Assembly: GCA_017545165.1 (NCBI GenBank)
Contig: JAFWQQ010000008.1
Coordinates: 1-51,248 of the forward strand
Source: Oscillospiraceae bacterium
Lineage (GTDB): Bacteria > Bacillota > Clostridia > Oscillospirales > Oscillospiraceae
Reading direction: 5' to 3'
Length of the DNA stretch: 51,248 nucleotides
Below are positions 15,423-22,880 of this stretch, in pieces. Numbering within the stretch: the first letter of the stretch is position 1; each line of letters begins with the position of its first letter. The translations under genes were made by a program, and so were the position numbers. The notes below the pieces were generated by a model. The model saw nothing but the letters and a program-made list of their open reading frames with translations. It had not been told where the DNA came from and made no database searches.

Positions 15423-17863
15423 AGGGGATCGTAGCCCCGCTGGATGATCAGGCTCTTGGCGGCGTCCGTCAGCTCCAGCTTCAGGTTCTGCTCCGCCAGG
15501 CGCTTGCGGAGGCTCTCCACCAGCAGGTCGATGATGCCGGTCAGATTCTCCTTCGTCAGCGGGCGGAAGAGGATGGTCTCGTCCAGGCGGTTCAGGAACT
15601 CCGGCCGGAAGGCCCGGCGCAGCTCCGCCATGACGGCGTCCTGGGCCTCCGGTGTGATGCTGCCGTCGGGGCCGATGCCCTCCAGCAGATAGGGGCTGCC
15701 CAGGTTGGAGGTCAGGATGATGATGGTGTTCTTGAAGTCCACGGTGCGGCCCTGGGAATCCGTGATGCGGCCGTCGTCCAGGATCTGCAGGAGGATATTG
15801 AACACATCCGGGTGGGCCTTCTCGATCTCGTCGAAGAGCACCACGCTGTAGGGCTTGCGCCGAACGGCCTCGGTGAGCTGGCCGCCCTCGTCGTAGCCCA
15901 CGTATCCCGGAGGGGCGCCGATGAGCCGGGAGACGGAGAACTTCTCCATATACTCGGTCATGTCGATGCGCACGATGTTGTGCTCGTCGTCAAACAGGCA
16001 CTCGGCCAGGGCCTTGGCCAGCTCCGTCTTGCCCACGCCGGTGGGGCCCAGGAACAGGAAGGAGCCGATGGGCCGGTTGGGGTCGGCGATGCCGGCCCGG
16101 GAGCGCAGGATGGCCTCGGTGACCTTCTGCACCGCCTCGTCCTGGCCCACCAGGCGCTTGTGCAGCTGCTCGTCCAGGTGCAGGAGCTTCTCCCGCTCCC
16201 CTTCCATCAGCCGGGACACGGGGATGCCGGTCCACTTGGCCACGATCTCGCTGATCTCCTCCTCGGTGACGGTGTCGTGGACCAGGCCGCTGTTCTTGCG
16301 GTTCTCGCTGTTCTTCTCCGCCTCCCGGAGCTGGCGCTCCAGCTCGGGCAGGTCGGAATACTTGAGCTTGGCGGCCTTCTCGTACTCATAGCGCAGCTGG
16401 GCGTTTTCGATCTCGCCGTGGAGCTTTTCGATCTCGCCCTTCAGGCGCTTGACCTCGTCCACACTGTTCTTTTCCGCCTCCCAGCGGGATTTCATGGCGT
16501 TGAAGCTGTCCTTCTGCTCCGCCAGCTCCTGCCGGAGCTTGGCGAGACGGTCCTGGCTCAGGGGGTCCTCCTCCTTCTTCAGGGCCATCTCCTCGATCTC
16601 CATCTGCATGATCTTCCGGCGGATGTCGTCCAGCTCGGCGGGCATGGAGTCGATCTCGGTGCGGATCTTGGCGCAGGCCTCGTCCACCAGGTCAATGGCC
16701 TTGTCCGGCAGGAAGCGGTCGGTGATATAGCGGTGGCTGAGGGTGGCGGCGGCCACCAGGGCGGCGTCGTGGATGCGAACGCCGTGGTAGACCTCGTAGC
16801 GCTCCTTCAGGCCCCGGAGGATGGAGATGGTGTCCTCCACCGTGGGCTCGTCCACCAGCACGGGCTGAAAACGCCGCTCCAGGGCCGCGTCCTTCTCGAT
16901 GTACTTGCGGTACTCGTCCAGGGTGGTGGCGCCGATGCAGTGGAGCTCGCCCCGGGCCAGCATGGGCTTGAGCAGGTTCCCGGCGTCCATGCTGCCCTCG
17001 GTCTTGCCGGCGCCCACGATGGTGTGCAGCTCGTCGATGAAGAGCAGGATCTTGCCTTCGCTCTTGCGGATCTCCTCCAGCACGGCCTTGAGCCGTTCCT
17101 CGAAATCGCCCCGGTACTTGGCGCCGGCGATCAGGGCGCCCATGTCCAGGGAGAAGATGGTCTTGTCCTTCAATCCCTCGGGCACGTCCCCCCGGACGAT
17201 CCGCTGGGCCAGTCCCTCGGCGATGGCGGTCTTGCCCACTCCGGGCTCGCCGATGAGCACCGGATTGTTCTTGGTCTTCCGGGAGAGGATCCGGATCACG
17301 TTCCGGATCTCGTTGTCCCGGCCGATCACCGGGTCCAGCTCGTTCTCCCGGGCCCGCTTCACCAGATCGGTGCCGTATTTGGTCAGGGCGTCGTAGGTGC
17401 TCTCCGGGTTGTCCCCGGTGACGGGGGCGGATTTCACCTTGCTCAGCTCCTCGGTAAAGGCGTTTTTGGTGATGCCGTGGTCGGCGAAGATGCGCTTGAT
17501 GGCCGGGGTGGCCGCGGCGAAAATGCCGATCATCAGGTGCTCCACGGAGATGTATTCGTCCCCCATGGACTTGGCGGCCTTCTCGGCGGCGTTCAGGGCC
17601 CGGTTGGCCTCGGCGGAGAGATAGACGGAGTCCACGTTCCCCACCTTGGGCAGCTGCCGGATGGCGCTGTCCAGCTCGGCCAGCAGCCCGTCGGCGTCCA
17701 CGCCCATCTTGCCCAGGAGCGAGGGGATCAGTCCCCCGTCCTGGTCCACCAGGGCGTAGAGCAGATGCTCCGGCGTCAGATAATTGTTGTGGTTCTCCTG
17801 GGCCATGGCCTGGGCGGTCTGCACGGCCTCCAGAGACTTGCGGGTATAATTCTCAGCGTTCAT
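15284..17863 (-). CDS. clpB: ATP-dependent disaggregase ClpB
   Basis: A hexameric AAA+ chaperone that works with DnaK to pull apart protein aggregates. The 859-aa protein has the Clp N-domain repeat (1-145), NBD1 with Walker [14 protein letters not shown] and LFIDELHT, a coiled-coil middle domain (about 400-520, rich in Glu/Lys/Gln) that distinguishes ClpB from ClpA/C, NBD2 with [12 protein letters not shown] and [11 protein letters not shown], and a C-terminal sensor region [13 protein letters not shown] 17863 follows a weak GGGGGTG. I see no CIRCE-type inverted repeat upstream; the gene is preceded by simple repeats. Confidence 0.96.
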   Translation of the reverse strand: MNAENYTRKSLEAVQTAQAMAQENHNNYLTPEHLLYALVDQDGGLIPSLLGKMGVDADGLLAELDSAIRQLPKVGNVDSVYLSAEANRALNAAEKAAKSMGDEYISVEHLMIGIFAAATPAIKRIFADHGITKNAFTEELSKVKSAPVTGDNPESTYDALTKYGTDLVKRARENELDPVIGRDNEIRNVIRILSRKTKNNPVLIGEPGVGKTAIAEGLAQRIVRGDVPEGLKDKTIFSLDMGALIAGAKYRGDFEERLKAVLEEIRKSEGKILLFIDELHTIVGAGKTEGSMDAGNLLKPMLARGELHCIGATTLDEYRKYIEKDAALERRFQPVLVDEPTVEDTISILRGLKERYEVYHGVRIHDAALVAAATLSHRYITDRFLPDKAIDLVDEACAKIRTEIDSMPAELDDIRRKIMQMEIEEMALKKEEDPLSQDRLAKLRQELAEQKDSFNAMKSRWEAEKNSVDEVKRLKGEIEKLHGEIENAQLRYEYEKAAKLKYSDLPELERQLREAEKNSENRKNSGLVHDTVTEEEISEIVAKWTGIPVSRLMEGEREKLLHLDEQLHKRLVGQDEAVQKVTEAILRSRAGIADPNRPIGSFLFLGPTGVGKTELAKALAECLFDDEHNIVRIDMTEYMEKFSVSRLIGAPPGYVGYDEGGQLTEAVRRKPYSVVLFDEIEKAHPDVFNILLQILDDGRITDSQGRTVDFKNTIIILTSNLGSPYLLEGIGPDGSITPEAQDAVMAELRRAFRPEFLNRLDETILFRPLTKENLTGIIDLLVESLRKRLAEQNLKLELTDAAKSLIIQRGYDPLYGARPLRRVLQSSVETLLARTILRGDLESGSTLTVDAENGELVCR

Positions 17864-17883
17864 AGGAACACCCCCAGTACGAA

Positions 17884-17975
17884 TGAAGAATGAAAAATGA
17901 ATAATGAATAATTATGGTGTCGGCTTCGCCGACGGATCATAATTCCGAATTCCGAACTCCGAATTCCGAATTGCT
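17884..17975. repeat. AT-rich intergenic simple repeats
   Basis: Degenerate GAATGAAAAATGAATAATGAATAATTATGG, a small hairpin GTCGGCttcGCCGAC, then four copies of an AATTCCGAA/ACTCCGAA unit. The same two motif types recur at 48655-48800 and 49010-49052. Confidence 0.7.
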
Positions 17976-18622
17976 CAGATGTGCAGCTTGGCCTGGAGCA
18001 TGTGGGCGTAGTAGGCGGCCTCCACCTCGTGGGCGTCGTAGCGGCCCGAGAGGTAGCCCTTCATCAGCCGGTCAAAGAGCTGGATGTACTCGGACAGGGC
18101 CCCGGCCAGCTCCTCGGCGCTGCAGTCCCGCTCCGGCACGGCCAGGGAGCGCAGGAACTTCCCGTCGTAGAGGGCGTAGTCGATCCGCGCGCCGGTGACG
18201 GGCGCCAGATGGGCGTCCTCGATCCCCTTCCAGAGGCGGAAAAACGCCGTCATGGCCTGCAGCAGCGGGGCCGAGGTGGTGCGGAACAGCACCGACAGCT
18301 CGCCGATGGACTCTCCCCCGCCCCGGTACAGCTCCACCTCGTATTTCACCGTGGGCCGGTACTTGTATTCCAGGGAGCTTTTCAGGGACATGCTGGAGGA
18401 GTTGGGCGCGAAGAAGGGCACCAGGTCCCGGCTGGGGCTCAGCAGGGCCTGGATGGTGCTCAGCACGTCGTTGATGCGCCGCTCCGGCGTGGTATAGCCC
18501 ACATACTCCGCCAGGATCTGGTTGATGAGGCTGGAGCGGTTGGTGCCCATGCGGTGGGCCAGGGCGTCCACCTCCCGGACCACCTCGTCGTTGAGCATCA
18601 GACTGTAGAGCGTCTTTTTCAT
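17975..18622 (-). CDS. Ribbon-helix-helix domain protein of unknown function
   Basis: A 215-aa protein. The first ~50 residues (KKTLYSLMLNDEVVREVDAL and HRMGTNRSSLINQILAEYVG) form an RHH DNA-binding domain. The remaining 160 residues are a mixed alpha/beta region I do not recognise. The ATG at 18622 is preferred because GGAAAGGATG is then about 6-8 nt upstream; the ATG at 18631 abuts the ribosome site. It has its own promoter, with a 13-bp inverted repeat immediately upstream that is a natural operator for such a dimer. Confidence 0.8.
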   Translation of the reverse strand: MKKTLYSLMLNDEVVREVDALAHRMGTNRSSLINQILAEYVGYTTPERRINDVLSTIQALLSPSRDLVPFFAPNSSSMSLKSSLEYKYRPTVKYEVELYRGGGESIGELSVLFRTTSAPLLQAMTAFFRLWKGIEDAHLAPVTGARIDYALYDGKFLRSLAVPERDCSAEELAGALSEYIQLFDRLMKGYLSGRYDAHEVEAAYYAHMLQAKLHI

Positions 18623-18687
18623 CAGGATCATCCTTTCCCGGGGTCCGGAGCGCCCAACGGCGTCCCGCCCCCTTTTCTCATGGCTGT

Positions 18688-18716
18688 ATCATACACCCGC
18701 GGAAAACTTTTGTCAA
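18688..18716 (-). promoter_or_regulatory. Promoter of the RHH-domain gene
   Basis: On the minus strand, TTGACA (complement of 18711-18716), 17 bp, TATGAT (complement of 18688-18693). Confidence 0.82.
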
Positions 18717-18719
18717 TAC

Positions 18720-18752
18720 CAATATATAAATTCATAAACAATTTATATATTG
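18720..18752. promoter_or_regulatory. 13-bp perfect inverted repeat, likely operator
   Basis: CAATATATAAATT (18720-18732), 7-nt spacer, AATTTATATATTG (18740-18752). It sits 3 bp upstream of the -35 box of the RHH gene and 20 bp upstream of the -35 box of the divergent tRNA-Ser promoter. Confidence 0.7.
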
Positions 18753-18772
18753 CAAACGCAAAATACTTGCCC

Positions 18773-18801
18773 TTGCATTTTGCCCGGCCATCGGTTATAC
18801 T
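18773..18801 (+). promoter_or_regulatory. Promoter of the split host tRNA-Ser gene
   Basis: TTGCAT (18773-18778), 17 bp, TATACT (18796-18801), 12 bp before the first base of the 5' tRNA half. It may also read into the replacement tRNA at 19007. Confidence 0.75.
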
Positions 18802-18813
18802 ATTACAGCAATT

Positions 18814-18852
18814 GGAGGGTTACTCAAGTGGTCGAAGAGGCGTGACTCGAAA
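18814..18852 (+). pseudogene. 5' half of host tRNA-Ser(CGA), split by the island
   Basis: GGAGGGT (acceptor 5' strand), D-arm CTCAAGTGGTCGAAGAG, anticodon 5' strand CGTGA and loop CTCGAAA with anticodon CGA. Beyond 18852 nothing pairs: there is no 3' anticodon strand, variable arm or T-arm. The missing part is at 35279-35338, whose ACCCTCC fully complements GGAGGGT. Confidence 0.85.
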
Positions 18853-18858
18853 CCGAAC
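18845..18858. other. attL core and left core-type arm
   Basis: The core ACTCGAAA (18845-18852) is followed by CCGAAC (18853-18858). Joined to the right end, attP would read GTTCGG, 16 nt including the core, CCGAAC: an inverted repeat flanking the crossover, as expected for a tyrosine integrase. Confidence 0.7.
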
Positions 18859-18889
18859 GGTCATTTTGGAAGTCATTCCCGAAAATGTC

Positions 18890-18918
18890 TTGATTTTTCA
18901 AGGCTTTCACGGTATCAT
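18890..18918 (+). promoter_or_regulatory. Island-borne promoter for the replacement tRNA
   Basis: TTGATT (18890-18895), 17 bp, TATCAT (18913-18918). It lies inside the island, about 90 nt before the complete tRNA-Ser at 19007. Confidence 0.65.
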
Positions 18919-18939
18919 AGGAAAGCGATTTTGAGTCTT

Positions 18940-18960
18940 TTCTCTCCTGCTTTTCTCTCC
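18940..18960. repeat. Left arm-type direct repeats TTCTCTCC
   Basis: TTCTCTCC at 18940-18947 and 18953-18960, 13 bp apart. The same octamer is repeated at the right end of the island. Confidence 0.6.
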
Positions 18961-19006
18961 TTTTTCCAAGGTGCTTCGGAGCACACCGCCATTGCCAATC
19001 AAATAC

Positions 19007-19095
19007 GGAGCGGTATCGAAGTGGTCATAACGGGGCTGATTCGAAATCAGTTTGAGGGCAACCTCACGTGGGTTCGAATCCCACCCGCTCCGCCA
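19007..19095 (+). tRNA. Complete tRNA-Ser(CGA) carried by the island
   Basis: An 89-nt type II tRNA with encoded CCA. The acceptor is GGAGCGG/CCGCTCC. The anticodon stem GCTGA/TCAGT closes loop TTCGAAA (anticodon CGA, reading UCG). The long variable arm is TGAGG/CCTCA and the T-arm GTGGGTTCGAATCCCAC. Its sequence is clearly different from the host tRNA-Ser(CGA) that the island splits, yet the anticodon is the same. It has a promoter inside the island and a terminator directly after it. Confidence 0.93.
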
Positions 19096-19142
19096 AACGC
19101 CAGTTTTCATGCGGTTTTGTCGCTTGGAAGCTGGCGTTTTTT
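19096..19142 (+). terminator. Terminator of the replacement tRNA-Ser
   Basis: AACGCCAG pairs with CTGGCGTT across a 27-nt loop that can add pairs, followed by TTTT. It starts at the base after CCA. Confidence 0.75.
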
Positions 19143-19144
19143 GC

Positions 19145-19398
19145 TTATTGGATCGCGGTCAGCGCGCCTTTCAGGCCATTCACCATCGCGTCCGCAGAGG
19201 AAAGCTTGGAATTGTAGTCCAGATGGGCATATACGTTGGCTGTGGTCGAGAAGTCGCTGTGACCGAGCCACTCCTGGATCTGTTTCATCGGGACGCCGTT
19301 GGAGAGTAAAAGAGACGCGCAGCTATGCCGGAGATCGCGGAAACGAATATGCCGCAGGGTGTTCTTAGCAAGCAGCTTCGAAAATGCAGCGGTACATT
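19145..19398 (-). pseudogene. C-terminal remnant of a tyrosine integrase
   Basis: About 84 codons ending AMVNGLKGALTAIQ. Present are the RDLRHSCASLLL box, QEWLGHSDFSTT (catalytic His) and NVYAHLDY (catalytic Tyr). An in-frame TAA sits immediately upstream and the whole N-terminal part (arm-binding domain, first catalytic Arg) is absent; the next sequence belongs to another gene. It lies at the tRNA end of the island, where integrase genes normally are, so it is probably the decayed integrase of this element or of a relative. It cannot be active alone. Confidence 0.85.
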
Positions 19399-19439
19399 AA
19401 TCATTTTGAGGTCATATGGAACAATTTCGATAATTCATC

Positions 19440-20378
19440 TCATATTTCTCGGCCTTTCTGCTTCGACTTGATGGCTCTGCCCTCGGCGTCATAGTTTTTT
19501 GGGTCGGCGGCAGGCGTGTCCCAGCCAAAAATGGAACCCGCAGACATGGCCGCTTCCTGTTGCTTGCTGACGCCCAGCTTTCGATTGAGAAGATCGGCGA
19601 CCATCCGGGCACTCTCCGGGGTGCAGTCATCGTCAGTGACTAAATACCCGTCCTTCCCGCGCTGCAATGCGATGACGCTGCCGGTAGATTGCAGCACGGA
19701 GAAGCACTGCTCTGGGAGAGAGGATCGGATAGGAATGACGGTGGCTCCCGTCATTTTCATTCTTTCGGCAAATTCGCAGATATGATAGAGATTATCTCCG
19801 ATCTCCACATGATAGTCGTCGATATACCGGCATACATAATCGCGGGCTGCCTGCCCCTCGCGCATCATGCGGATGCTGTCGCCGTCGTCGATGCGGAACT
19901 TCTCGTTGTAGTCCGGGGTGATGAAGCGGATGCCCCGCGCGGCATGGGTCATGTGTCGATCCAACCAATCTCTCTTGAAGCAGTAGCAGTACAAGTTGTA
20001 TTCGCCCTGGTTTGGATTGAGCCGGAGCATGAAGGTGTAGGAAGGTGTATCCGCCCGGAAGCCAAATTCCCGATCATTTCCATAATTGCTTTCCGGATGG
20101 CTGAAGCAGAACTTGGCTAGGCAGCGGCGACTCTTTAAGATGCCGCCATACTGATCGTCAAAACGCAGGGCATTGATGACATCATCGAATTCGTCTTTGA
20201 AATCCTGCGTTTTCAGATCGTCCCGGTGACCTGTCCATGAGGAAAGGAAGGCCTCTCCGTCGCCGTCCAGATCGCCGCGAAGATGCCCAATGCATCCGGC
20301 CTGTCCCTCAATTTGACTGCTCTGGGAATAGCTGTACATCCGCTCCTGCGGCGTCATAGGTCTGATAGTAAGTTCCAT
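19440..20378 (-). CDS. ICE-associated protein of unknown function
   Basis: A 312-aa soluble protein starting MELTIRPMTPQERMYSYSQS. It resembles proteins I know only as hypothetical cargo of Clostridia conjugative elements. Visible blocks are QIEGQAGCIGHLRGDLDGDG, a long mixed region rich in Tyr/Cys (GEYNLYCYCFKRDWLDRHM), and a basic C-terminal tail (AIKSKQKGREI). There is no membrane segment or catalytic motif I can name. Its ATG overlaps the stop of the upstream gene (TAATG), so the two are coupled. Confidence 0.75.
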   Translation of the reverse strand: MELTIRPMTPQERMYSYSQSSQIEGQAGCIGHLRGDLDGDGEAFLSSWTGHRDDLKTQDFKDEFDDVINALRFDDQYGGILKSRRCLAKFCFSHPESNYGNDREFGFRADTPSYTFMLRLNPNQGEYNLYCYCFKRDWLDRHMTHAARGIRFITPDYNEKFRIDDGDSIRMMREGQAARDYVCRYIDDYHVEIGDNLYHICEFAERMKMTGATVIPIRSSLPEQCFSVLQSTGSVIALQRGKDGYLVTDDDCTPESARMVADLLNRKLGVSKQQEAAMSAGSIFGWDTPAADPKNYDAEGRAIKSKQKGREI

Positions 20379-21016
20379 TATCGTTCACGCTCCTTATTGG
20401 ATTTATTGTGTTTGTTCTGTAGCGCCGGCAAGAGATGCCGCTTGCGGAATGCCCAGTATTCCGGATGATTTCTCTGAACGCTTGCGTCGATCACGCTTTC
20501 ATATTTGCCCGGAGGATAATGCTCGTTGACGGGCGCCTGGTACAGCTTTCTGTCCATCAGTTCCCGGATGACCACCTGCGCGTCACAGTCTTCCTCAAAG
20601 CAGAAATAACTGCCGTCAGTAAAGCCGCATTTTATCGCGGCCCCGGAAAGCACATTGCCTGCGACGATTTGATGCACCATGATGCCGCCATGGCTTTCCG
20701 TGCCGACAGAGAAAACGCCGTCGCAAAGCGTGTGGCAGCTTTGTACTTTCCCCCAGGGGGAGTAGCCTGGTTCCATCACTTTCTTCGCATCCAGCACATC
20801 TTGGATCTCTGCAACCCTTTCTGCTGCGCGCGCCACCAAATCTTTCTGAGCACTAAACAGATTGCTGTGGTAATGCCCCCAGTAATAGTTGTCATTGGAA
20901 CATCTCCAGGTGACAAAATCATTGGGAATATGCTGGCTGACGCCAAGGGCAAATTCGGTATCTCCGACATGGACAGAGTCCGTGATGATATACCCGGCGT
21001 TCGTTCTTTGGCTCAT
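20378..21016 (-). CDS. ICE-associated DUF-type protein
   Basis: A 212-aa protein starting MSQRTNAGYIITDSVHVGDT, followed by FVTWRCSNDNYYWGHYHSNL and a helix (AQKDLVARAAERVAEIQDVL). I do not recognise a function; similar proteins sit beside the 312-aa gene in other elements. It begins one base after the TGA of the small upstream gene, and GAGGC lies before the ATG. A longer reading from GTG at 21112 would run inside the upstream gene and is unlikely. Confidence 0.72.
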   Translation of the reverse strand: MSQRTNAGYIITDSVHVGDTEFALGVSQHIPNDFVTWRCSNDNYYWGHYHSNLFSAQKDLVARAAERVAEIQDVLDAKKVMEPGYSPWGKVQSCHTLCDGVFSVGTESHGGIMVHQIVAGNVLSGAAIKCGFTDGSYFCFEEDCDAQVVIRELMDRKLYQAPVNEHYPPGKYESVIDASVQRNHPEYWAFRKRHLLPALQNKHNKSNKERER

Positions 21017-21017
21017 A

Positions 21018-21254
21018 TCAGCGAGCCTCCTTCTCTGCTTCCCGCAGCAGGGCAGCCACGGCTTTCCCCTTGCGGACAGTGTTCTTTTCGGACAGCACCT
21101 TGTTCTGCACACAGAGGACGGCCCGGATATTCGGCACCGTGATCCCCGGTATCTCCACCATTTCCTCCGGCGTCAACGTGAGTATCTGGATCGGGGAATA
21201 CCCAGCCTCCTCAAAGATGCGGAACAGGCGTTTTTCAAAGCGTTCACGCTTCAT
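21018..21254 (-). CDS. Small helix-hairpin-helix-like protein
   Basis: A 78-aa protein, MKRERFEKRLFRIFEEAG..., with the stretch LTPEEMVEIPGITVPNIRAV that resembles a helix-hairpin-helix DNA-binding motif (hydrophobic-x-x-I-P-G-I). The C-terminus is basic and helical. GAAAGGAG stands 9 nt before the ATG at 21254. It is first of a three-gene chain with the two ICE-associated genes downstream. Confidence 0.75.
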   Translation of the reverse strand: MKRERFEKRLFRIFEEAGYSPIQILTLTPEEMVEIPGITVPNIRAVLCVQNKVLSEKNTVRKGKAVAALLREAEKEAR

Positions 21255-21409
21255 ATTTGCATACACTCCTTTCACCTGTGATATGTATGATCGGCGCTCC
21301 TGCAGAAAAATGTGTAAATATATGTCTAATAGCCAAAGAAAAATGTGTTTAGTTGGCGTTGATAACATCAGAAAAATGTGATAAAGTATAGAAGACCTCT
21401 CGATGAAGG

Positions 21410-22714
21410 ATGGTGACCTGCTTGAAACGCAATGCGATTCAGATACTGATCAATTGGAAAGCCAGCGATGACCGCAAGCCTATGGTCCTTAAGGGTGCAC
21501 GACAAGTCGGTAAGACATGGCTGATGAAAGAATTTGGGAGAAGCTGCTACGACAGCGCAGTCTATTTTAACTTTGACGAAGAAGACCAGCTCAAATCCAT
21601 TTTTGAAGCAAACAAAAACCCCCATCGGATAATCGAACTGCTTTCTCTGATTGCTGGAGAGAAAATCGTTCCCGGCGAGACGCTGATTATTTTCGATGAA
21701 ATCCAGGAATGCCCGGAGGCACTGAATTCCCTGAAGTATTTCAAAGAGAAGGCGAATGAATATCACGTCATTGCGGCTGGCAGCTTGCTTGGTACACTTC
21801 TTGCAGAGCCCAAATCCTATCCGGTGGGTATGGTCAATTTACTTGACATTTTCCCGTTAGGCTTCGATGAGTTTCTGGACGCAACCGATCCCGCACTTTT
21901 CGCCTATTATGAAAGCATCCAAAAAGGTCAGGAGATTGAGGAGATCTTTCACCATCGCTTGCTGGATGCCTACAACAATTACTTGATTATCGGAGGAATG
22001 CCGGAATGCGTTGCCTCGTGGGTGAAATACAAGGATCCTGCGCGTATTTCTCAAATCCAGAAAGAGCTGATCGAGGTTTACGAAAACGACTTTTCCAAAC
22101 ACAATGGCAAGGTCAACAGCGGGCGCATTCTCATGGTCTTTCGCAGCATCGTCGCGCAGCTTGCCAAACCCAATGAGAAGTTCATGTATGGGGCTGTCCG
22201 GGAAGGCGGCAGAGCGCGTGATTTTGAAGAAGCGATTGAATGGCTTGTTTCTGCCGGTATGTTGAACCGTGTCTACAATGTCTCCAAGATGGAGCATCCG
22301 CTTGCCGCTTTTGATAAGCTGGATCAGTTCAAGCTGTTTGTGTTTGATACCGGCCTTCTCAAACACATGGCCGGTATTGATAACAGCGCGATCCTCTTGA
22401 AAAGCGACTATCAGTTCAAAGGTCCACTGACAGAGAACTACATTTTGCAGCAGCTTCGCGGCCAGTTCGATGTTGAACCCCGATATTACTCAGACAAGAA
22501 CAGTGAGATAGATTTTGTTCTGCAATACTGCACAGAGATTATCCCTGTTGAAGCCAAAGGAGGAGAAGACAAGTCTGCACCTTCGTTCAAAAGGTATATC
22601 TCTGAGCATCATCCAGCTCATGCCATCCGGTATTCAAAACGTGGTTACAGAAAAGATGGGGAAATAACAAATCTGCCGCTGTATCTAGCGCGAAAAACAA
22701 AAGACCTGCTATGA
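21410..22714 (+). CDS. AAA-family ATPase with DUF4143 domain
   Basis: A 434-aa protein. Walker A is GARQVGKTWLMKEFG (residues ~28-42), Walker B is LIIFDEIQECP (~90-100), followed by the sensor AAGSLLG. The C-terminal DUF4143 region ends with a PD-(D/E)xK-like arrangement, SEIDFVLQY then IPVEAKGG, seen in this family. Such ATPases are very common in gut anaerobes and mobile elements; their role is unproven. The true start may be TTG 21422. It is the only plus-strand protein gene in the island and ends in a strong hairpin. Confidence 0.88.
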   Translation: MVTCLKRNAIQILINWKASDDRKPMVLKGARQVGKTWLMKEFGRSCYDSAVYFNFDEEDQLKSIFEANKNPHRIIELLSLIAGEKIVPGETLIIFDEIQECPEALNSLKYFKEKANEYHVIAAGSLLGTLLAEPKSYPVGMVNLLDIFPLGFDEFLDATDPALFAYYESIQKGQEIEEIFHHRLLDAYNNYLIIGGMPECVASWVKYKDPARISQIQKELIEVYENDFSKHNGKVNSGRILMVFRSIVAQLAKPNEKFMYGAVREGGRARDFEEAIEWLVSAGMLNRVYNVSKMEHPLAAFDKLDQFKLFVFDTGLLKHMAGIDNSAILLKSDYQFKGPLTENYILQQLRGQFDVEPRYYSDKNSEIDFVLQYCTEIIPVEAKGGEDKSAPSFKRYISEHHPAHAIRYSKRGYRKDGEITNLPLYLARKTKDLL

Positions 22715-22715
22715 A

Positions 22716-22747
22716 AAGCCGCCCCTCAATGATGCGAGGGGCGGCTT
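22716..22747. terminator. Hairpin between the ATPase gene and the convergent surface-protein operon
   Basis: A perfect 12-bp stem, AAGCCGCCCCTC with GAGGGGCGGCTT, closes an 8-nt loop. It begins right after the ATPase stop codon. Few Ts follow on the plus strand; on the minus strand the tail is TTTTCAT. Confidence 0.75.
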
Positions 22748-22787
22748 CCTCACTCGGAAAAGGGCGGCCTTTCAGCGCCCCAGGGTC

Positions 22788-22880
22788 TTATTTGCGCTTA
22801 CTTGCCCTGATGTGCAGGAACACCAGGCCGCCGAGAATAAACACGGCCAGCGCGACGGAAATGATTGTTTTCGGTTCCAT
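22788..22880 (-). CDS. 30-aa single-span membrane peptide coupled to the surface-protein gene
   Basis: Encodes MEPKTIISVALAVFILGGLV followed by FLHIRASKRK: one hydrophobic helix with a basic tail, so probably anchored with the tail in the cytoplasm. Its ATG overlaps the TAA of the large surface-protein gene (TAATG), which supports real, coupled translation. Function unknown; it could assist export or anchoring of the large protein (inference). Confidence 0.65.
   Translation of the reverse strand: MEPKTIISVALAVFILGGLVFLHIRASKRK

Noticed and set aside
17864-17975. CIRCE element for clpB
   Set aside because: No TTAGCACTC...GAGTGCTAA inverted repeat; only AT-rich simple repeats are present.
18721-18751. 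AT-rich inverted repeat as an island end or terminator
   Set aside because: It lies outside the island boundary defined by the split tRNA and abuts a promoter, so operator is the better reading.
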